Of a stretch of 64,000 nt of DNA, positions 1 through 7,185 are shown piece after piece. The notes beneath the pieces were generated by a model, which saw nothing but the letters and a program-made list of their open reading frames with translations, ran no database searches and was not told where the DNA came from. Position 1 is the first letter of the stretch. Every line of letters begins with the position of its first letter. Where the stretch lies: NCBI RefSeq assembly GCF_002159495.1, contig NZ_NFIT01000008.1, positions 48,531 through 112,530 of the forward strand, written 5' to 3'. This DNA comes from Olsenella sp. An293. GTDB lineage: Bacteria; Actinomycetota; Coriobacteriia; Coriobacteriales; Atopobiaceae. The translations under genes were made by a program, and so were the position numbers.

Positions 1-353
1 TAGGCGCCGTACTCGATGAGCACGGAGATGTTCACGCGCACTGCGCTCTCGGGGGTGACCTCGACGGTCACGCCCTTGGTGGAGTCGCTCGCGCCAAAGG
101 CGTCCTGGACGCGGTTGAACCAGGTCCCCTTCATGCCCACGACGCCCGGGACCTCGCGCATCGCGATGGCCACGATCTTCTCGATGACGCCGTTGGAGAA
201 GGTCAGGGAGTCCTCGGAGTCGAGGTCCTCCTCGTCGGAGAAGGCCTCGATGTCCGTGCCCGTCTCCGTCACCTCGGCAAGAGTCGTCTGATCGGAGGCG
301 ACCTCCGGCTCCGGGGTGACCTGCTCGACCTTGTCGCTCGTCGTGTTGCTCAT
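1..353 (-). CDS. Asp23/Gls24 family envelope stress protein (C-terminus cut by window edge)
   Basis: Reads from ATG at 353 off the left edge, about 117 residues present and no stop inside the window. An acidic, low-complexity N-terminus (about 45 residues, rich in E, D, T) precedes a typical Asp23 core with NGVIEKIVAIAMREVPGV near residues 54-71, followed by a beta-rich segment ending in VNISVLIEYGA. Asp23 proteins are peripheral envelope-stress proteins held at the membrane by AmaP. The two genes just upstream on the same strand are a DUF2273 protein and AmaP, the usual operon partners, so the set makes a coherent envelope-stress operon. The molecular activity of Asp23 is not known. The identification is firm from the core and the neighbours; only the length is unknown. 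Confidence 0.85.
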   Translation of the reverse strand, partial: MSNTTSDKVEQVTPEPEVASDQTTLAEVTETGTDIEAFSDEEDLDSEDSLTFSNGVIEKIVAIAMREVPGVVGMKGTWFNRVQDAFGASDSTKGVTVEVTPESAVRVNISVLIEYGA

Positions 354-395
354 GTCCCGCTCCTTGCTGCCGGGACTTCCCGGCGACGTCGATGG

Positions 396-770
396 CTACT
401 GGCTGTTCCGGTTGAAGAGGTGCCTCAACGTGTTCACGATCTTGGGGTCGCCGTCGAGGACCTGCCCCGCGGCCACGCCCACAAAGACAAAGACCACGAC
501 CACAAAAAGCGGCCACGGTCCCACGGCGAGAAACACGACCGCCGCGATCAGGCCCAGGATGGCGCCCCAGAAGGCCTTCTCCTGCCCCGGGAAGGTTCTC
601 CGCACCCAAGCGCTGACGAGGCCCACGCCGTTTCGCAGGGCGTCACCCACGCGGCGTCCCTCGTTCGCGGCGGGCTTGGCCTCGGGGGTCTCCGCGGCCG
701 GCGCCTCCTGGCGCTCCGCGTCCTTCTCGCCCACGTTGATCTTGGGCTTGTGGGTCTTCTCGTCCGCCAT
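396..770 (-). CDS. DUF2273-type small membrane protein of the Asp23/AmaP operon
   Basis: Protein of 124 residues. The first 50 residues are charged and low-complexity (E, A, K, P rich). Two hydrophobic helices follow (about 66-83 and 87-103), separated by a short GPWP turn, and a short basic tail closes the protein. This two-helix layout with a charged tail is usual for DUF2273 proteins, found between amaP and asp23 in Firmicutes and Actinobacteria. The ATG at 770 follows a GGAGG site that overlaps the end of amaP, so translation is probably coupled. Likely role: membrane partner or anchor of the Asp23 envelope-stress system. This is inferred from gene order, since the family has no defined biochemical role. 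Confidence 0.75.
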   Translation of the reverse strand: MADEKTHKPKINVGEKDAERQEAPAAETPEAKPAANEGRRVGDALRNGVGLVSAWVRRTFPGQEKAFWGAILGLIAAVVFLAVGPWPLFVVVVFVFVGVAAGQVLDGDPKIVNTLRHLFNRNSQ

Positions 771-773
771 TGC

Positions 774-1430
774 CTACACCTCCCTCTCGGGCTCGCGCGA
801 GCCGCCCATGGACACCGTGATCTCGCTCGTTGTGTCGGGCGTTGGGGCCTTGGGCGCCGGCCTGGCGGCAGCCTCGGCCGCCTGCTCGGCGTCCTCGTCC
901 CCGCCGGCGAGCGTGACGGACTCGGGCTCCACGAACTCCAGGCTCACGTCCTCGACCTTGTCGCCGCACACGGCGGCGAGGCCGTCCATGAGCTCCTCGT
1001 GCAGCTCGGCGCCCTTGGCGACCACGTCCACCGTCTCGTGCGGGAGCACCCGCACGTGCACGCGGATGTGCCCGCGGGCCTTGGCGTCCACGCGCACGCG
1101 CGCGGCGTCGCAGGTGCCGTCCGCCTCGACGATGTGGGAGGCCTGCGCGGCGATGGCGTCGCGCGTGACGGAGATGACGCCGCCGTCCACCGTGGCGATC
1201 TCGACGGTGCGGACGGTCCGACGGGAGAAGAGGGCCCGCCCCAGCAGCACCAGGAGGCCCAGCGCACTCACCGCGAGGCACGCGACCACGGCGAGGGCGA
1301 ACGGCTCGAGGTTGAACAGCGCCGAGACCTCGGCCGTCCACGGGCCAAACCACGTGAGCGCAAAGGCCGCGAGCGCGAAGGCGCAGGCGAGCACAAAGAC
1401 GACCGTGCATAGGCGCTTGAGTCCACTCAT
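774..1430 (-). CDS. amaP: Alkaline shock response membrane anchor protein AmaP
   Basis: 218 residues from ATG at 1430, which has a GGAG site 7 bases upstream. A TTG 30 bases further upstream is in frame but has no good ribosome site. Two N-terminal transmembrane helices lie at about residues 5-27 and 44-65. The soluble part that follows resembles the Asp23 fold, with RTVEIATVDGGVISVTRDAI and a VRVDAKARGHIRVHVRV strand pair. It ends in a low-complexity acidic and Ala/Pro-rich tail. AmaP anchors Asp23 at the membrane. It is the first gene of the amaP-DUF2273-asp23 set, all on the minus strand with almost no gaps. Confidence 0.8.
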   Translation of the reverse strand: MSGLKRLCTVVFVLACAFALAAFALTWFGPWTAEVSALFNLEPFALAVVACLAVSALGLLVLLGRALFSRRTVRTVEIATVDGGVISVTRDAIAAQASHIVEADGTCDAARVRVDAKARGHIRVHVRVLPHETVDVVAKGAELHEELMDGLAAVCGDKVEDVSLEFVEPESVTLAGGDEDAEQAAEAAARPAPKAPTPDTTSEITVSMGGSREPEREV

Positions 1431-1496
1431 GCGAGTCTCCAATCGGGCGTCGTCCCCCAAAACGTCATGGGACTAGGATACCCCTAGGACCGGACA

Positions 1497-2888
1497 TTAA
1501 TTGCGTGGGCGCCCCCGACGGCGCCGAGAGGGGCGCTCGGGCCGCTCTCCGGCGCGAAGGGCGAGCCGCGCGAAGAGGATGCCGAGAAGCGCCGAGCTCA
1601 CAGACCCCAGCAGGATGGCGCACTTGGCGGCGATCGCGTCCTCCGGGCTCGAGAACGCGAGGCCGGTGATGAGGATCGACATCGTAAAGCCCACGCCGCC
1701 CATGATGCCGACGGTCACGACCTGCGGCCAGTTCATGCCGCGCGGCAGGCGCGCAAAACCCAGGCGCACGAGCAGCCAGGTCACGCCGATGATGCCCAGG
1801 GGCTTGCCCACCACGGCGCCGAGGTAGACGCCGTGAGCGACGGGGCTCGCGAGCAGCGCCCCGAAGTTCTCCCCCACCAGGTGCAGCTCCGCGTTGACGA
1901 AGGCAAACAGCGGCAGCACGAGGAAGTTCACGAAGACCGAGACGTAGCGCTCCATGCGCTGCAGCGGCGGCGTGACGTGGTGCATCACGCGCTCGGTGCG
2001 CCAGGCGCCCTCGGTGAAGTCGTGCTGGCCGAGGACGTGATGCTCGTCGTCGTAGGTGTCGTCGAGGTCGTGGGCGCGCCGCTCGAGCCAGCCGCCGAGC
2101 TCGGAGAGGCGCACGTCGGAGCGGCTCGGAAGGGCGAAGGCGAGGATGACGCCCGCGAGCGTGGCGTGAATCCCCGAGTTGAACATGCACGCCCAGAGCA
2201 CCAGGCCCACGGCCACGTAGGGCGCCACGGAGTAGACGCGGGCGCGGTTGAGCGCGGCGAGCACGCCCACGAGGGCGAGCGACGCGAGGCACCATCCCAG
2301 CTGCGGGACCTGCCCGTAGAAGAGGGCTATCACCACGATAGCGAGGATGTCGTCGGCGATGGCGAGCGTCTGGAAGAAGACCTTGGTGGCAGGCGATATG
2401 CGGTCGCCCAGCAGCGACACCACGCCCAGCGCGAAGGCGATGTCGGTCGCGATGGGCACCGCCCAGCCGCGCGCCTCCCCGCCCAAGTTGAGGACCAGGT
2501 AGATCAGGGCCGGCATGCAGACGCCGCCCACCGCCGCGAGCATCGGAAGCGCCGCCTGGCGGGGGCGCCGGAGCTGGCCCACCGTGGTCTCGTACTTGAG
2601 CTCGATACCCACGAGCAGGAAGAAGACGGCCATGAGGAAGTCGTTCACGAACTGCTCGACGGTGAGCGAGACCTCGAGCCGGCCCACGCCCACGATCAGC
2701 GGCAGCCCCAGGACGTGCTCGACCCCCTCGTAGAGCGGGGTGTTGGCCACCACCAGGGCGAGAAGTGCCGCGGCCACCATGACCGCCGCGGCGACGGTGG
2801 AGCTGCCGGTCACCGCCGCGAGCGCGCTCCTGCGCTCCAGGCGCCTCACGACTGCCGGCTCGTCGAAGATCGCACCCGGGCGCGACAC
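1497..2888 (-). CDS. nhaA: Na+/H+ antiporter NhaA
   Basis: Secondary Na+/H+ antiporter of the inner membrane with about 12 predicted helices, 463 residues from the chosen start. The ATDIAFALGVVSLLG segment (near residue 147) and LAIADDILAIVVIALFY, with the paired aspartates that bind the cation (about 179-180), match the NhaA signature. CMFNSGIHATLAGVILA and GKPLGIIGVTWLLV are also typical. A charged insert between two helices (about 290-330, rich in D, E, H) makes it longer than the E. coli protein. Start: GTG at 2888 lies 8 bases after GGGGGAG. An overlapping GTGA at 2897 with the upstream gene's stop is the alternative, and either way translation is coupled to the DUF1836 gene. Confidence 0.9.
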   Translation of the reverse strand: MSRPGAIFDEPAVVRRLERRSALAAVTGSSTVAAAVMVAAALLALVVANTPLYEGVEHVLGLPLIVGVGRLEVSLTVEQFVNDFLMAVFFLLVGIELKYETTVGQLRRPRQAALPMLAAVGGVCMPALIYLVLNLGGEARGWAVPIATDIAFALGVVSLLGDRISPATKVFFQTLAIADDILAIVVIALFYGQVPQLGWCLASLALVGVLAALNRARVYSVAPYVAVGLVLWACMFNSGIHATLAGVILAFALPSRSDVRLSELGGWLERRAHDLDDTYDDEHHVLGQHDFTEGAWRTERVMHHVTPPLQRMERYVSVFVNFLVLPLFAFVNAELHLVGENFGALLASPVAHGVYLGAVVGKPLGIIGVTWLLVRLGFARLPRGMNWPQVVTVGIMGGVGFTMSILITGLAFSSPEDAIAAKCAILLGSVSSALLGILFARLALRAGERPERPSRRRRGRPRN

Positions 2889-2893
2889 GGAGC

Positions 2894-3484
2894 TCACTCC
2901 CCCTTCTCGCCGAGAAGCAGCGTCTGCTCGACGACCACCTTGGACGCCAGGGCGTCGGTCGCGGCGCCGAGCAGCCACGCGAGCTCGGGGGCGGCGGGGT
3001 CGCCCGACTGGTCGCGCAGCTCGAGCACGGGGCGCGCGTCCTTCTCGCCCGGCGACACGTAGGCGGCGAGCGCGTGCTCGAGGGCCTCGCAGGAGCTGTC
3101 GTAGAGCGCCTCGAGGTCGAGGTCGGAGGCCCAGATGAGCGCCGCGAGCTGGCTCACCTGCGCGATTGAGAACACGCGCTTGAGGGCGCAGACAAACAGC
3201 AGCGCCGCAACGTGCCGGCGGGTATAGCGCTTCTTGCGCGGCGCCGGAATGACCCCCTGCTTGACGTAGTTGTTGACCATCGATCCCGTCACGAGCGTCT
3301 CGCCGGGAAGCTGCATGAACTCGAGCTCCTGGGAGACGAGCGTGAGCAGCTGATCGAGGTAGAGCTCGATGCGAGGCATCTCACGGATGCGCGAGATGTG
3401 CACCGACCCCAGACGTTCGGCGAGCTCTCGGCGCCGCTCGTCGGTGACGCGCACAGGAACCAGCGCCTTCGTCTTGTCTGCCAT
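2894..3484 (-). CDS. DUF1836 domain protein, MerR-like DNA-binding
   Basis: 196 residues. The segment TGSMVNNYVKQGVIPAPRKK followed by RYTRRHVAALLFVCALKRVFSI is characteristic of DUF1836, a MerR-like winged helix-turn-helix family of Firmicutes and Coriobacteria with no defined ligand. The C-terminal half (about 110-196) is helical. Start taken at ATG 3484, just downstream of GGGGTGG; an in-frame upstream start at 3538 would add 18 residues and run into the shared promoter region. The gene is divergent from degV (start 3614) and its stop overlaps the start of nhaA, so it may control nhaA, degV or both. That link is inference from position. Confidence 0.7.
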   Translation of the reverse strand: MADKTKALVPVRVTDERRRELAERLGSVHISRIREMPRIELYLDQLLTLVSQELEFMQLPGETLVTGSMVNNYVKQGVIPAPRKKRYTRRHVAALLFVCALKRVFSIAQVSQLAALIWASDLDLEALYDSSCEALEHALAAYVSPGEKDARPVLELRDQSGDPAAPELAWLLGAATDALASKVVVEQTLLLGEKGE

Positions 3485-3613
3485 GCCGCCCACCCCCGTA
3501 ATATCTTCAAAAGCGGAGTATCTAGTATTCAAAACCATATGAAAGGGCTATAGTCTGTTCAACATGATACCCACCGTGGCGCCGAGCGTCACGTCGCGAG
3601 GGAGAGCAGAGTC
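3485..3613. promoter_or_regulatory. Divergent promoter region, DUF1836/nhaA versus degV
   Basis: 129 bp between divergent starts, more A+T rich than its surroundings around 3500-3560. It must hold the promoters for both transcripts. I do not see a convincing operator, but this is the place to look for autoregulation by the DUF1836 protein. Confidence 0.5.
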
Positions 3614-4468
3614 ATGAACGAGCAGCGCATCGCCATCATCACGGACTCGGGCACGGACACCCCGGCGGACTTCGTCGCCGCCCATGACATTCGCGTCCTG
3701 CCGCTGCGCATCAACTACTCCGACGGCTCCACGTACGAGAACGGCGTCGACATCACCGCGCAGGAGGTCGTCGAGCGCTTTGCCGAGGAGATCCCCACCA
3801 CGTCGCTGCCCTCCCCCATGAAGATCCGCGACACCTTCGAGCGGGCGCGGCGCGACGGCTACGTGGGCGCCGTCGTGGTGACCATCTCCTCGGGCCTCTC
3901 GGCCACGTTCGAGACCATCGGCATGGTGGCGCGCCAGATGGAGGACTTCCCGGTGGTCATGGTGGACACCAAGAGCATCGGCATCGCGGCGGGCTTCGTC
4001 GTGATGGAGGCTGCGCGCCAGATCGAGGCGGGCATGCCGCTCGACCGCCTGGGCAGCGTCCTTACGGCGGTGAGCGAGCGCGTGCGCGTGTTCTTCTCGG
4101 TCCAGAAGCTCGACTTCCTGCGCAAGGGCGGCCGCATCAGCGAGGCCGTCTACCGCGTGGGCTCCGTCCTCAACATCAAGCCCGTCCTCACCTGCAGCCC
4201 TGAGGGCAAGTATGTCATTGAGAAGAAGGCCCGCGGGTGGCAGCGCGCGCTCGACACGCAGATTTCGCTGGTGGCCGAGCAGGCTGCGCGCTGGCCGCAG
4301 GTGCGCCTGGCGGTCTGCACGTACGACCCCGCGCTGCGCGAGGAGCTCGCGGGGCGCCTGCGCGAACGCATCGGCAACGCGGTCGAGATCCTGCAGACCG
4401 GGCTCTCCGCCGACCTTCTCGTCCACACCGGCCCCACCCTCGTGGGCATGGGCGTGATGGGGCTGTAG
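3614..4468 (+). CDS. DegV family fatty-acid-binding protein
   Basis: 284 residues. The N-terminal IAIITDSGTDTP and the later TTSLPSP, VVTISSGLSATFE and VDTKSIGIAAGFVV segments are the standard DegV sequence blocks. KGGRISEA and NIKPVLTCSPEGKY in the second half complete the two-domain fold. DegV/FakB proteins bind a fatty acid and hand it to the kinase FakA for phosphorylation. No fakA lies in this window, so the partner would be elsewhere. GGGAGAG lies 8 bases before the ATG. The gene is followed after 25 bases by a conserved-loop hairpin. Size is normal for the family. Confidence 0.88.
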   Translation: MNEQRIAIITDSGTDTPADFVAAHDIRVLPLRINYSDGSTYENGVDITAQEVVERFAEEIPTTSLPSPMKIRDTFERARRDGYVGAVVVTISSGLSATFETIGMVARQMEDFPVVMVDTKSIGIAAGFVVMEAARQIEAGMPLDRLGSVLTAVSERVRVFFSVQKLDFLRKGGRISEAVYRVGSVLNIKPVLTCSPEGKYVIEKKARGWQRALDTQISLVAEQAARWPQVRLAVCTYDPALREELAGRLRERIGNAVEILQTGLSADLLVHTGPTLVGMGVMGL

Positions 4469-4493
4469 CTCTACCATTCCATACCTGTCCGCA

Positions 4494-4574
4494 GCGGGCG
4501 GGCCAACATCCGGCGCTCAAACAGCTTGCCGCAGAGAGCGCGGCAAGAACTCGCGACGGACGTTGGCCCGCCCG
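4494..4574 (+). repeat. Conserved-loop hairpin, copy 1 (after degV)
   Basis: Arms at 4494-4512 and 4557-4574 pair with one mismatch (5' arm GCGGGCGGGCCAACATCCG). The interior starts GCGCTCAAACAGC, contains its own stem (CTTGCCGC with GCGGCAAG) and ends AACTCGCGA. Read in the direction of degV, the interior matches copies at 4621, 46121 and, more loosely, 39146 and 47879, while the arms differ in every copy. There is no T-run after it, so it is not a standard intrinsic terminator. Confidence 0.8.
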
Positions 4575-4620
4575 TCGCTGCTCAACCTGTTGCGCGACGA
4601 CCGCAAGCACAGGCAGATAA

Positions 4621-4724
4621 GCCGACCCGAGCGCGCCGTTGACGTCCGCCGCGAGTTCCGCAGCCGCGCTCTTTGCGGCGAGGACTGTCCGAGCGCCGGA
4701 TGTCAATGGCGCGCTCGGGTCGGC
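4621..4724 (-). repeat. Conserved-loop hairpin, copy 2 (after mtnN)
   Basis: Arms at 4621-4648 and 4697-4724 are 28 nt each and pair throughout, with two G.T positions. Read on the minus strand (the mtnN sense), the interior begins GCGCTCGGACAG and ends GAACTCGCGG, the same loop as copy 1 but with a different arm sequence. It lies 11 bases after the mtnN stop. Together copies 1 and 2 fill the convergent degV/mtnN gap, one per gene, each in its own gene's sense orientation. Confidence 0.8.
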
Positions 4725-4735
4725 GGTCAGGTTGG

Positions 4736-5437
4736 CTAGAGGGCAGCGACCATGTGCTCGACGATCTTGGCGCAGCGCTCGGCGGAGGCGCGCTCGAAGG
4801 TGGCGTAGTCCATGGCCTGGCCCTCGGTTCCCGGCTTGTCGGAAATCGCGCGAACGATGGCGAAGGGCACCCCGTTGGCCTCGGCCGCCTGGGCAATCGC
4901 GGCTCCCTCCATCTCGCAGCACATGGCCCCGAACTGCTCCACGATGCGACGACGGGTGGACTCGTGGCAGACGAACTGGTCGCCCGACGCCACGCGGCCG
5001 GCGAGCACGTTGACCTCGGGCGCCGCCGCGGAAGCAGCGGTAAGCGCCGCCTCGCGCAGGGCCGCGTCAGCGACAAACTCCACCTGCTCGCGGCCGGGGA
5101 TGAGACCCGGGGTGTAGCCGAGCCCCTCCACCGTGAAGTCGTGCTGGACGCAGTCCGTGGCCACGACGAGGTCGCCGATGTCGAGGCGGGCGGCGTCGAG
5201 CGATCCGGCGATGCCCGTGTTGATAAGGTGCGTGCAGCCGAAGTGGTCGGCCAGGGTCTGGGCGCAGATGCCGGCGTTCACCTTGCCGACGCCGCACTTG
5301 ACCACGACCACGTCCTTCTCGCCCAGGCGCCCCGAGCAGAAGTCCGTGCTGGCCACGCGCTCCACGTGCGCGTCCGCGAGCTCGGCCTTGAGGTGCTCCA
5401 CCTCGACGTCCATGGCCCCGATGATCCCGATTTTCAT
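4736..5437 (-). CDS. mtnN: 5'-methylthioadenosine/S-adenosylhomocysteine nucleosidase
   Basis: 233 residues, normal for the family. It cleaves adenine from S-adenosylhomocysteine and methylthioadenosine. Seen: N-terminal IGIIGAMDVEVE with the catalytic Glu12, the NTGIAGSL nucleoside loop (73-80), CEMEGAA near 174-180 with the ribose-contacting Glu, and ISDKPG with the general acid Asp near 200. The product S-ribosylhomocysteine is the substrate of LuxS, encoded just upstream on the same strand, so the pair completes the LuxS version of the activated methyl cycle and could yield AI-2. The two genes are separated by a 61-bp tandem repeat with hairpins rather than joined directly. Confidence 0.93.
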   Translation of the reverse strand: MKIGIIGAMDVEVEHLKAELADAHVERVASTDFCSGRLGEKDVVVVKCGVGKVNAGICAQTLADHFGCTHLINTGIAGSLDAARLDIGDLVVATDCVQHDFTVEGLGYTPGLIPGREQVEFVADAALREAALTAASAAAPEVNVLAGRVASGDQFVCHESTRRRIVEQFGAMCCEMEGAAIAQAAEANGVPFAIVRAISDKPGTEGQAMDYATFERASAERCAKIVEHMVAAL

Positions 5438-5453
5438 GTGCTCCCCTTCCGTT

Positions 5454-5591
5454 CGTGAAATGGACGGTTTCTCGTCCCAGAGTGTCCAGAATCCGCACGC
5501 TAACGATTGAGGTGCGTGAAATGGACGGTTTTCTCGCCTAAAACGTCCAGAATCCGCACGTCAGCGGCTGAGGTGCGGGAGATGGACGGTC
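5454..5591 (-). repeat. 61-bp tandem repeat (about 2.3 copies) between luxS and mtnN
   Basis: Copies begin at 5454, 5515 and (partial) 5576, an exact 61-bp step. Each full copy contains GTGAAATGGACGGTTT..., then GTCCAGAATCCGCACG, then TGAGGTG. Within a copy, TGGAC pairs with GTCCA; in copy 2 the pairing extends to TGGACGGTTTT with AAAACGTCCA, so each copy can form its own hairpin. It lies in the luxS-mtnN intercistronic gap on the minus-strand transcript. Confidence 0.85.
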
Positions 5592-5605
5592 TGACGAGAA
5601 GGGCG

Positions 5606-6094
5606 TTAGTCCTGCGGGTAGACGAGGTGCGCCTCGTCGATGTCCGTCAGCGTGTCCGCGACATAGCGGCGCGCCCACCACTGGGCCTGCGCGAGATCGG
5701 CGTCGTGCCAGTTGCCGCACTCCTCCGGGCGCGCGCCGGGAATCTCGCCCTCGAAGTCGCGGACGAACTCGAAGGTCTCACGCACGAGCGGCGCCACCTC
5801 GACAGAGGTGTGCTCGCCAAAGAGGATGAGGTAGAAGCCCGTGCGGCAGCCCATCGGGCCAAAGTAGACCACGCGGTCGCGCCATTCCGGGCTGTTGCGC
5901 AGATAGGTGGCGCCCAGGTGCTCGATGGCGTGGACGGCCGCGGTGTCCATCACGGGCTCGCGGTTGGGTGCGGTGAGCCGCAGGTCAAAGGTGGTTACCA
6001 CGGCTCCGGTGGCCGGGTCCGCGTCCACGCGGGACACGTAGACGCCCGGCTCGAGCGCGAGGTGGTTGACGGTGAAGCTGGCAATCTTCTCCAT
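5606..6094 (-). CDS. luxS: S-ribosylhomocysteine lyase LuxS
   Basis: 162 residues from ATG 6094, with GGGAG 6 bases upstream; an in-frame start 75 bases upstream is not supported by a ribosome site. LuxS cleaves S-ribosylhomocysteine to homocysteine and DPD, the AI-2 precursor. Metal ligands and catalytic residues are visible: HAIEH with His55, Glu58 and His59, the catalytic Cys in GCRTGFY (Cys83) and the third ligand in EECGNW (Cys126). It acts after MtnN, encoded next on the same strand. No AI-2 uptake genes are in the window, so a metabolic role is the safer reading. Confidence 0.95.
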   Translation of the reverse strand: MEKIASFTVNHLALEPGVYVSRVDADPATGAVVTTFDLRLTAPNREPVMDTAAVHAIEHLGATYLRNSPEWRDRVVYFGPMGCRTGFYLILFGEHTSVEVAPLVRETFEFVRDFEGEIPGARPEECGNWHDADLAQAQWWARRYVADTLTDIDEAHLVYPQD

Positions 6095-6190
6095 GGGGCT
6101 CCCTGTGACGAGGCTCTTCTCAACGGTTCTTTGCTTCAGTTTAGCGTCCGCAAGCCTGCACGATGCCACGCTCCTGCGTAGACCCGGTGC

Positions 6191-6310
6191 CGTTGTAGGC
6201 AGTTTTTTGAAAGCGGCCCCAGTAGGCCCATCACTCGCAGAGAAAAACTGCAGGTAGTGGACTTGCGAAAAACTCGCTACTCAGGGGGTTGCTCAAAAAC
6301 TGCCTACAAC
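6191..6310. repeat. Inverted repeat cluster between luxS and mscS
   Basis: CGTTGTAGGCAGTTTTT at 6191 pairs with AAAAACTGCCTACAACG at 6295-6311. Two further reverse-oriented relatives, GAAAAACTGCAGGTAG (6242) and GAAAAACTCGCTACTC (6267), lie between. Four related AAAAACT units therefore share 120 bp, able to form one long hairpin with internal stems, placed after the mscS stop on the minus strand. Confidence 0.7.
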
Positions 6311-6336
6311 GTTGAAGGGCACCTCCTATGGATGCC

Positions 6337-7101
6337 CTACAACGCGCTGGCGAGCCAGGGCATGCCGGAGAGGGCCCGCGCAAGACGGTCCTGCGCCGTG
6401 GAGCAGACCACGTCGCGGCGCACGTGCAGGCGCACCTCGCCCTGCGTGCCGTAGGCGGTGAAGGCCGTGAAGACGACGTCGGTCTCGAAGGCGGGGTCGA
6501 GCAGGTCGGCGAGCTCGCGCGCCGCAACGCGGCAGCACTCGTCCGCCACGGCGTCGAGATCCGCGCCCGGCACCACCGCGATGGGAACGCCGCAGTAGCC
6601 CACGCTCCAGGGCGTGATGCGCGTGAGCGCGGTCTTGGAGAGCACCGAGTTGGGGATGACCTCCTGGGCGCCGCCGCGCATCATCACGGTGGTGCTGCGC
6701 CAGTTGACGTCGGTCACCTCGCCGGTGACGTCGCCCACGGAGATGTAGTCCCCGGGCTGGACGGCCTTGCTCAGCATGAGGCTGATGCCGCCGACGATGT
6801 TGGCGATCGTGTCCTGCATGCCCAGGGAGACGGCGATGGAGACCACGCCGAGGGCGGCGACAAAGCCCGCCGGGTCCACGCCAAAGACCGGCCTCATGAC
6901 GCTGAGCAGCGCAAGCACCCAGATGACGGCACGGGCGATGTTGATGAACAGCGACGCGCTCGGCAGGTTCGAGGCGTCGAGCAGCTTGTGCATGAGCCGT
7001 ATCACGAAGCGCTCGATCAGCCACGCTATGACCACCGCCACGACGAGCGTCACGCCCTTGTCGAGCCAGCCGCCCGCGTCGATACCCAGAAGATGCTCCA
7101 T
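6337..7101 (-). CDS. mscS: Small-conductance mechanosensitive channel (MscS family)
   Basis: 254 residues, close to the minimal MscS length. Three N-terminal helices (about 18-38, 55-75 and 85-105) end in the pore-lining segment with a Gly/Ala-rich ALGVVSIAVSLGMQDTIANI (about 84-103). The beta domain follows (VQPGDYISVGDVTGEVTDVNWRSTTV, the MscS signature). It gates open on membrane tension to release solutes. ATG at 7101 follows a perfect GGAGG at 7 bases. It lies downstream of pcrA on the same strand, with an inverted repeat in the gap. Confidence 0.9.
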   Translation of the reverse strand: MEHLLGIDAGGWLDKGVTLVVAVVIAWLIERFVIRLMHKLLDASNLPSASLFINIARAVIWVLALLSVMRPVFGVDPAGFVAALGVVSIAVSLGMQDTIANIVGGISLMLSKAVQPGDYISVGDVTGEVTDVNWRSTTVMMRGGAQEVIPNSVLSKTALTRITPWSVGYCGVPIAVVPGADLDAVADECCRVAARELADLLDPAFETDVVFTAFTAYGTQGEVRLHVRRDVVCSTAQDRLARALSGMPWLASAL

Positions 7102-7108
7102 GTCGCGC

Positions 7109-7171
7109 CTCCTCCTTACGCGTACGCATAAATCAACGGTCTCGTGCCTGAGATTTATGCGAACGCATAAA
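7109..7171 (-). repeat. Inverted repeat between pcrA and mscS
   Basis: GCATAAATC and GATTTATGC pair, with nearby ACGCGTACGC and GCGAACGC extending the symmetry imperfectly. A second GCATAAA follows. The A+T-rich palindrome lies 15-77 bases after the pcrA stop in transcript direction. It could be a weak terminator or an operator for mscS. Confidence 0.5.
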
Positions 7172-7185
7172 ACTCTATGAGCAGC

